Source: Platerodrilus igneus (taxonomy: Eukaryota; Arthropoda; Insecta; Coleoptera; Lycidae). From it: a stretch of DNA of 64,000 bases. The notes below the pieces were generated by a model. The model ran no database searches. It saw only the letters and a list, made by a program, of their open reading frames with translations, and was not told the origin of the DNA. The translations under genes were made by a program, and so were the position numbers. Shown in pieces: positions 57,333 to 64,000 of this stretch. The stretch covers positions 8,122,501 to 8,186,500 of the forward strand of contig JARFIW010000170.1 in the NCBI GenBank assembly GCA_036346225.1. Direction: 5' to 3'. The stretch's first letter is position 1. Each line of letters starts with the position of its first letter.

Positions 57333-59600
57333 ATTGATGTGATAAGGAAGTCATAAGAGTTCATAGTACACCACAATCTGCAAGAAAAACCATCCAAAGC
57401 TTAGAAAATTAGGTTTTCAAATATTTAATTTGTATCCTGTATAATATTTCTAATAAGATAAGTTTATTATAATATTTTCTAGTACGTAGGATCTTTGATA
57501 ATAAATCCAATTTAAAAATAAGTTTCTAATGCATCTTAAAAATATCAGTTAAAAAATAATTTTTATTACAATCTATGCCAACTGAACAAGACCGCAAAAC
57601 GAGTACCAAAGTGTAAATATTAATCCACTTTAATACTACTAAGTAACTTCAGTGCCAAGCACTTCTCTTGAAAATGTTATAACACAGTTGCAAATATCGA
57701 ATGCGAAAATATTTTTTTTCAAAGAAGACACTTTTTCGTATCGTTCGAAAATCCATTTACGCTAACGACTAAAGTGTATGAACACACATTAATTAATAAA
57801 GTTTGTAGAACGCGATAATACCGGTAAAACTATAAACCAGATAAGATAACACATTATAATGACAATAAATTATAATAGAGGGCGATTACTAACTATTAGT
57901 TCCATTCATTAATAGGAGATAGTAAGAATTTTATGATTGCAATAAATCTTAAATTGACTGGCAATTAAAATAAAAGAAGACTTAATTATTACTTCATCCG
58001 ATGAGTTAGACTTCTTAAAATATGATAGAGATATTCGAAAATAATGGTGTATTGAGATTTTTATTATATAAAACCGGTGAATAATGAGTAAGATTTCTTA
58101 AATATAATTTGTTAATCAATAGTTGGTGGAGTGTTACAAATTGTTTGTTTATAAAAAATACTAGTTAGCGATACTGTAATGAACGCTAAATTTTCGTGCA
58201 AAGGCGTTATATTTATTAAAAATGAATATTTTAAAGCTTATAGAGTGAAACTTCAACATACGAAATTTTATTTAGAAATGGAAGTACACAAAGTACAATT
58301 TGATTTGTCCGAATAATTTTATGGGTAAAATTATTTGAATAATTTGTTGATGGGGACTTAAATAACCAAATATCAAGCCTACAATTGTCCTAAATTTTTA
58401 TAGAGACAATTTGTGCTATTATTAAGTAGATTAAGCCAGTATAAGATTTTTGCGCATAGAAAATTATTTGTGAGTGCACTTGTATTTAATTTGGGATCTA
58501 ATCTCGAAGTGGTTTGACTCTTGCAAAAGGCTTCCTGTAGGTTATTAATCAGTCACACTGAGCCGAGATAATAGGAGAGTATTAAAATTGTCCAAACGCA
58601 TTCTTAAAAACAATTTGTGACTTACATAGACAGTTTTAGCGTTTTCTAATTATTAACAAGGGTTAAGTGTAGATTGTATTAATTTGTAGCGGTAATGAAA
58701 TGTTGTTTTTTTCTAGATTTGAGTTGTAAATTGCATTTTTAAGCTTTCACTATACCTCAGATGTGGGTCAATTTTTTAGAAAATTTGCGTAGAAGAAAGA
58801 TGTTTTTGAATGTATCGTGTACATCGTGTATATGTATATTGATATATCTTAATTTGGTCATCATTTAAGAAATTTCTCAGAATAAAATGCTTTCTCCAAA
58901 CAAAACTCCATCATGTGCTAGCCGATATCTTTTACAATTAGCTGACTTTACCTTGTTTCTAAATCTATTGAAATAAAAATCTACCTAAACTTAAGCTCTG
59001 TTAACATGTAATAATTTGAATATACAGTACAAGTATACCTTCGTAAAAGAAGTTCTTAACCTCAAATCTGGTCAGGTATTGCTACAACAAAGGAAAGAAA
59101 CATTGGATTAAGGCGTGTCACTGAACAAGGCCTAAGAAAAACATTAAATTATATCCAACATTAATAATTCTCTCCAACTTTTCCTGTTTCCCATATGAAT
59201 TATGTGAGATTAAAAATCTCAATTTGGTTGGAAATGCACTTAATTACATATAGAAAATGACATTCTTGTTCTATTCTTTCATTGTCCATTCCAGCATTCT
59301 AAATTTTTATACTTTAACTAACTTAAACTACTACAATAAATCTGGTATTTAAAATCACCTATACATTCTTTCCGTCGCTAATTAGTCCAATCAAATAATT
59401 ACTTTTATGTTCGATTTATTTCCTGTTTTATACAAATCAATCCACTTAAATTTGATCTAATATACGAAATAAACAATATAAACATAAAAGTGCATGCTAC
59501 TCTCAGTTTTCAAATTCTTTACGCTGTCCAGAGGTCTCCAGTATTCAAATGTTTAAATATTTTCACTTTCCGGTCTTCAAACTACAGCTACTTTGACATA
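57333..59600. other. No recognised gene
   Basis: AT-rich with stops in all frames. The first bases may be a decayed LTR edge. Confidence 0.45.
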
Positions 59601-59607
59601 TCACAAT

Positions 59608-59916
59608 TTTCCGGCAATTTTCTAGGCTTTTCCAAAGTTTTGCAGTTATTTCTAGGCTTTTCAAACTTTTTCAAGCTTTTATAGTTTTTTTCGGGGTTTT
59701 CCAAGCTTTTCCACGCTTTTCCGGAGATTTTCTAGGCTTATCAGGAGATTTTCTAGGCTAATGAGGAGATTTTCTAGGCTTCTCCGGAGAGTTTCTATAC
59801 TTCTCAGGAAATTTCCTAGACTACTCAGGAGATTTTCTAGGCTTTTCAGGAGTTTTGAGGAGCTGTTCAGGAGCCTTTCAGCAGCATTTCTAGGGGTTTT
59901 CCTAGAGTTTCTCAGC
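59608..59916 (-). repeat. 21-bp minisatellite reading as heptads
   Basis: Core units GGAGATTTTCTAGGCTT[AC]TC[AC] repeat every 21 bp from 59723 to about 59851, with looser copies on both sides. The minus strand is open for 79 codons and reads SLENLLI heptads. Because 21 bp equals seven codons, any frame-preserving 21-bp repeat gives a heptad, so the leucine-zipper look may be accidental. Confidence 0.8.
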
Positions 59917-60007
59917 AAGGTTTTCTAAGTCTTCCGTTTCTACAAAGTCTACAAGGACGATATGGTCTTGAACCGAACAACTGCTTGAAGTCGTTCCAAT
60001 GAAGCCT

Positions 60008-60210
60008 ACTAAAGCAAAGTGGTCTTAGTGCGACCAACTTTCCGAAGTTAAGGCGACCAACTTCCAGAAGTTGAGGCGACCAACTTCACGAAAGATTATA
60101 AGGGGTCTTGGGCGTAATGGGTATATGGCGCTTAAAGTAGTTCCGAAGGGTCTACAAACCGCATCTAGTCTATCTTTCTTTCTTTCCTTCTTTTCTTTCT
60201 TCCTTTCTAA
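60008..60210. repeat. 23-bp repeat and pyrimidine microsatellite
   Basis: CGACCAACTTC recurs at 60031, 60054 and 60077, joined by CAGAAGTTGAGG-type linkers, each with a short AACTT/AAGTT hairpin. A CTTT-rich tract follows at 60170-60210. Confidence 0.8.
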
Positions 60211-60539
60211 TACCTATAAATCTTAATAGCCCGTCTTTGTGTTAAAGTTGAGAGATGCGCATTGATCGCTAATCGGGATTTACGTCCGAGGGGTTCAAAG
60301 TTTGGAGCGCGGACGGGTCGGGGTCCGATGGGAAAATTTTGCGTGTGAACGATAGATTGGTTTTTATCAGGAAAATCCCGATAATAAGGTAGGAATACAT
60401 ATGTTCCCGGAAAAGATTAATTTACATCGACGTATTCGCTAATATGTTAAAAAGCTAGGATCCCACAAAATTTTCCGATCACAAAAGCCGAAGAAGTCGT
60501 GCGACGAGGTCGATAACAGGTCAGTTAGCGTTCGTACGA
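60211..60539. other. Unassigned, moderately GC-rich
   Basis: GC-richer patch (GGAGCGCGGACGGGTCGGGG near 60310) with a repeated AAAATCCCGATAA word at 60372 and 60581. It directly precedes the pseudogene and may be its 5' part or an upstream element; nothing is recognised. Confidence 0.35.
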
Positions 60540-62961
60540 GAGAGAAGGAAGATCGAGTTGGTTTCCAAAATTCATATCCCGAAAATCCCGATAAGGAAGC
60601 AATTGCCTGTTGTACCTTTACATTATTCTAGAGGGTCGACATCAAACTTTATAAATTTGCATAGTATGTACTCAAAAGATAATCCTAACAATAAAATCAG
60701 TATATCCAGTTTTAAGAGAATTATAAAACGGGAATATAACATAGGATACATGTACTCAAGAAAGATAAACGTATTAAATGCGACCGGTTCAAAGATTTGC
60801 CGCCAAATTAAAAAACTTTAGAGGAGAAAGAAAATTATTTGTTGCACGTGTAATGTAAAGATGGCGCAAAAAACTATTTTTTGAAAAAACAGAAAACTAA
60901 CAATTCTTTCATGGTTATTGCTACTTTTGATCTTAAAAAGGTTTTGACAACACCTCATGGTCCTAGTATATTATTGGGCTTTTCAAGAAAATATGCATGC
61001 TTTAATTTTATTCTTTAAGAAAGTGAAGCTGCAAACGGAATTTGTTATTTTTGGGGAGAGAAGGACGGTAAACAAGGGACAAATGAAATTTGTTTCTATT
61101 TGTTTACTTACGTAACACAATTAGATCATAAAGGAGAAGTTGAAGGTGTGCATTTCTTTTGCGATAACTGTTCTGGACAGAACAAAAACAAGCATATGAT
61201 GAGTATGCTCTCATATCTTTTAAGTGTATCACGAGTTATTAAAAAAATTACTGTAACATATTTGGTGCCGGGTCACACATACATGCCAGTTGATAGGAAA
61301 ATTAAAAATATGTTCATACAAGCTCCATCTGAATGGCCAACCATAATACGCAATGCCCGAACCAAACCAAAACCTTATGATGTTGTTCTCACTCCGTACT
61401 ATTCATTTTTAGATTGGAAATGTGTAACAGTTCGTTTTTACTGCTACGAATTTAGACGTTAGGCAACTTTGTTTACCTTCATTTGGGTTATAAGTTACAC
61501 GTAGAAGCAGTCTTCTTTGTCTTATTAGTCGAAATTCTGTTGGGTAGGGATCAAAAGGCGTATTCTGGAATTCTGCGCAAACCCACTTGTTGAGATCGAG
61601 CTATCTCATTCAACTTTTGGTGAAAGATGGACTCGAAGAAGCAATGATTTTAAAATAAGGTTATCTGTTGTAGTAAATTAATGTAATTTCTAAAAACGTG
61701 TTGCTCACTTCAACATGGCTTGTGTTATGTTGTCATTTAAGTGAATTTGAATACTTGTTCAATTACTGCAAAACGAGTAAATGGAAAAATCTCGGCAGAG
61801 GTTTTGAGCCAGTTTACACTGTTTCTACATCTTGGATTGAATCCCGGAAGACTTGGTTTTTCTGGGTTAATATTCTTTGGTTTAGAGGATCAGGAGTTCG
61901 GGTGTGCGCCATGAGGTCCACCATCTGTTGTTAGTTTAACTGATCGCGCGTTGTCTTGACTTATGGTTGACGTCAAAAGCTTTGTTAATACTTTATTCAG
62001 GAATTTATGTATATATCCGTTTAAATTGTTGTAAAAGAAAAACTTATAATAATTGTTTGTTTCACTAATGTTTAAATACTAACAGCACTGTGAAGAAGCA
62101 ATGCTTTAATTAATCTTTGAATTAATATGTTGTAATTTTATCTTGTAAAAGGCCCAAGACATGAGCTTATATCACCTCGGTTTATTTTGTTAACTTTTTG
62201 ATGCTCTGTAGTTATTACAAAGAAAAGTAAGAAAATTTACTGAAGTAAAATTTACATGTTTTGATAGAGTCTTAAGAGAATTGAAATTGATTAAAGATTT
62301 ATTTTTCAATTTTTTTATCTTACTAAAGTAATCGAAAGTTTGATTACTCTTGTTAGTTCAATTACAATTATTATACGTAATTATATCAGATCTTGTTGTC
62401 TTATTTCAAACTGAATCAGTGAGTACTTGTGAGATAAATTATTTCCATGTGTATGTTACCGCAGAGATAAAACAAAGAACCCACTGTTTAGCCCTGATGA
62501 TAAGGTCTCTCTCTGGAAAATTAAGTAAGAAAGATTAAATAAATACAATAGTCGAGGGTCATTCAGGCACACGTTACAAGCAAGTAAACGTTGCACGAAC
62601 CAAAAGTTACAAATGTATAATTCCTACCAAAAAATTAACGGGGTTTACCCGAGGTAATGATTAAAAAATTTGTGATGTATGGGAAATGCTATTTCAAAAA
62701 GGTCAACCTAATATTAGAATCAAAAATTCCTACCAGGAGAACGAAATACCATTTGAGATCCCATTCCAGGTTAAAACAGTTAAAGAATTCCCGAAAGCTT
62801 ACAATACCGAATTGCCAATCAATAAAAAGAGGTATGATGATCTAACGTACTTTGTAGAAATTTTACCATTGAGCCCCAATATGATCTTGAATACTTATCG
62901 TTGAGAACGCATAACAATGTTCCTGATACATTATCTGAAACTGATATTGAAGATGAATTTT
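60540..62961 (+). pseudogene. DUF7869-like insect repeat protein, split and decayed
   Basis: Three blocks read in order on the + strand. (1) 60558-60821: VPLHYSRGSTSNF, then KRIIKREYNIGYMYSRKINV. (2) 60909-61455: MVIATFDLKKVLTTPHG, GICYFWGEKDGKQGTNEI, FFCDNCSGQNKNKHMM and LVPGHTYMPVD, with one TAA at about 61014 and a frame change near 61310. (3) 62670-62961: QENEIPFEIPFQVKT, KRYDDLTYF, ending DTLSETDIEDEF. The DNCSGQNKN and PGHTxxPxD pattern is that of the multi-copy DUF7869 proteins of insect genomes, which may be nuclease- or transposase-related. About 1.2 kb without similarity (61463-62640) separates blocks 2 and 3, an insertion or an intron. Function unknown. Confidence 0.65.
61463..62640. 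other. Non-homologous insert or intron in the DUF7869-like pseudogene
   Basis: AT-rich with no family similarity and no clear terminal repeats or duplicated flanks. A patch at 61780-61935 has more balanced composition. It is unresolved whether it is an intron or an inserted element. Confidence 0.4.
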
Positions 62962-63419
62962 AACGGTTGTGATGTGAAAAACGTGTATTACACTTAATTT
63001 TTTAATTTGTTTACACTTTTTGCATTAAAGAGTAATCTACTTTACAAAAACGTTTTTTAAATGTTGAATTTACTCTTGATTGTTTTTTAAAAAACGATTT
63101 TTCTTTTGCCTCTATAAGAGTTATACTACTTCTAGTTATTATTACTTGTGTAGAAATTGTTTTGTTACATTGTTTCTAATTTTACATAAGAGTAGTATCG
63201 AGATTTAAATTAGTATAAGAATGGAATATTGATATCTATAAACGAGCAATAAATATTTTGAAAAGGTCTTTGCCTGAATTTATATCAACTTGGTTTTCCT
63301 AAGAAATTTTGGACTCACGTAATTTTGCTAATTCTGCTGATCCATCGTTTTTGAAAATTCCCTTAAAGACTGACTTTAATTTGCCTGCTAAATTGTGGCT
63401 GAGCCCCCGCTTAGCACAC
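62962..63419. other. No recognised gene
   Basis: AT-rich, with short inverted T/A-rich words near 63030-63110. Confidence 0.45.
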
Positions 63420-63840
63420 ATTATTACACTATTGAAATTAAGAAAGCAGTGCTCTATATATTAACTTCCAACTTATTCTTGTAACACCACTTGGAATATC
63501 CGCATCCTAAAAGCCAACACCTTCTCGAACATCATTCAACGTTGACCTAGAAAGTAAGCAGTTTCTATTTCCTTTCGCTCAAAAGATTCTGATCTGCCAC
63601 GGTTAGATTTTCGGATGATAAATGTGTGTAGATTTCCACATGCAAATTGGAGTTCCTCTTCTCTCAGTGGTTGGAGCGAACCAACTTCATTGTGCTATCG
63701 TTAAAATTTACAGCACTGCTGACCTACTCAAGCTGCAAATACATAAAAGAAAAACCTATTCAGTGTAGCTATAATAATGGGCGTACTTGCTTTACATAAC
63801 TACTCTGTTGTTGCATCTTGATAATAACTATATTGTTACA
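63420..63840 (-). repeat. Unclassified dispersed repeat, copy 3 (inverted)
   Basis: The minus strand matches copies 1 and 2 in order: GTACGCCCATTATTATAG, GATAGCACAATGAAGT, TTGGTTCGCTCC, CCAATTTGCATGTGGAAATC, GAGCGAAAGGAAAT, GTGGTGTTACAAGAATAAG. It is the only copy in the opposite orientation. The remaining 160 bp to the window end are AT-rich and unassigned. Confidence 0.65.
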
Positions 63841-64000
63841 GGTTGCTAGGGAGATTACAACTACGCATATGAATTGCTGTAGAATTTACATAAAAGAAAA
63901 TAGGGGAAATTAGAACGCGCTCATTATAGTTACCACACTGTCTAGTAACATAAGGTATATGTTGCAATTCATGCATTTAATAAAAAAATTTTCTTTCGGC

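Noticed and set aside
63403..63422. GCTGAGCCCCCGCTT word shared with the arm subrepeats at 2650
   Set aside because: Only about 15 bases match and the flanks do not; probably chance.
1..64000. CRISPR arrays, bacterial operons, rRNA genes
   Set aside because: No regular spacer-repeat array, no Shine-Dalgarno-led gene strings, and no rRNA-like conserved stretches; the content is eukaryotic transposon DNA.

Overview
The window is AT-rich, intron-poor-looking eukaryotic DNA that is almost entirely a graveyard of transposable elements. The element mix (mariner, hAT with a TTF zinc finger, RNase-H-bearing non-LTR elements, a Penelope-like element with a GIY-YIG endonuclease, Gypsy LTR elements, a double-jelly-roll capsid-like fragment, a pipsqueak-type HTH gene) is typical of an arthropod, most likely an insect. 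No bacterial operons, rRNA genes or convincing functional tRNA genes are present, and I recognise no complete host gene. Three splice-site-bounded open stretches between 48 and 52.6 kb are the only hints of host exons.

Layout. 1-1.7 kb: pyrimidine-rich DNA of unknown origin. 1.7-2.1 kb: mariner transposase fossil. 2.1-7.5 kb: a 5.4 kb structure with long inverted arms, each built of ~110-150 bp tandem subrepeats; it encloses a capsid-like C-terminal fragment, a 32-bp GC-rich repeat, a TATA/initiator promoter with a 72-codon pipsqueak-HTH ORF, and an LTR fragment. 7.9-9.3 kb: a near-perfect ~700-bp-arm foldback palindrome. 10.7-23.6 kb: three LTR units (two lacking any internal region, plus one Gypsy element with both LTRs, gag, protease and a piece of RT) strung in the same orientation along (TA)n DNA. 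24.6-26.85 kb: seven tandem ~300-bp monomers, each with tRNA-like A and B boxes and several with a downstream T-run hairpin. 27.3-28.3 kb: a LINE 3' remnant. 31.6-36.5 kb: a second LINE, minus strand, with a 658-bp inverted-repeat MITE in its endonuclease. 37.2-38.8 kb: Penelope-like element. 39.0-42.1 kb: a hAT element inserted in a 70-bp tandem repeat adjoining the Penelope copy. 43-50 kb: members of an unclassified dispersed family, an integrase fossil, a relative of the foldback element, and exon candidates. 53.9-57.3 kb: a second (TA)n-bounded LTR cluster. 59.6-60.2 kb: minisatellites. 60.5-63.0 kb: a split pseudogene of an insect repeat-associated protein family (DUF7869-like).

The genes do not form a working pathway. 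The common theme is repeated insertion into simple or tandem repeats, followed by decay. The most unusual signals are the tRNA-like tandem array, the LTR series in (TA)n with duplicated LTR-end/primer-site modules, and the inverted-arm element carrying a promoter-driven HTH ORF beside a capsid-like fragment. All identifications come from reading translations and motifs by eye; no alignment or search was run.
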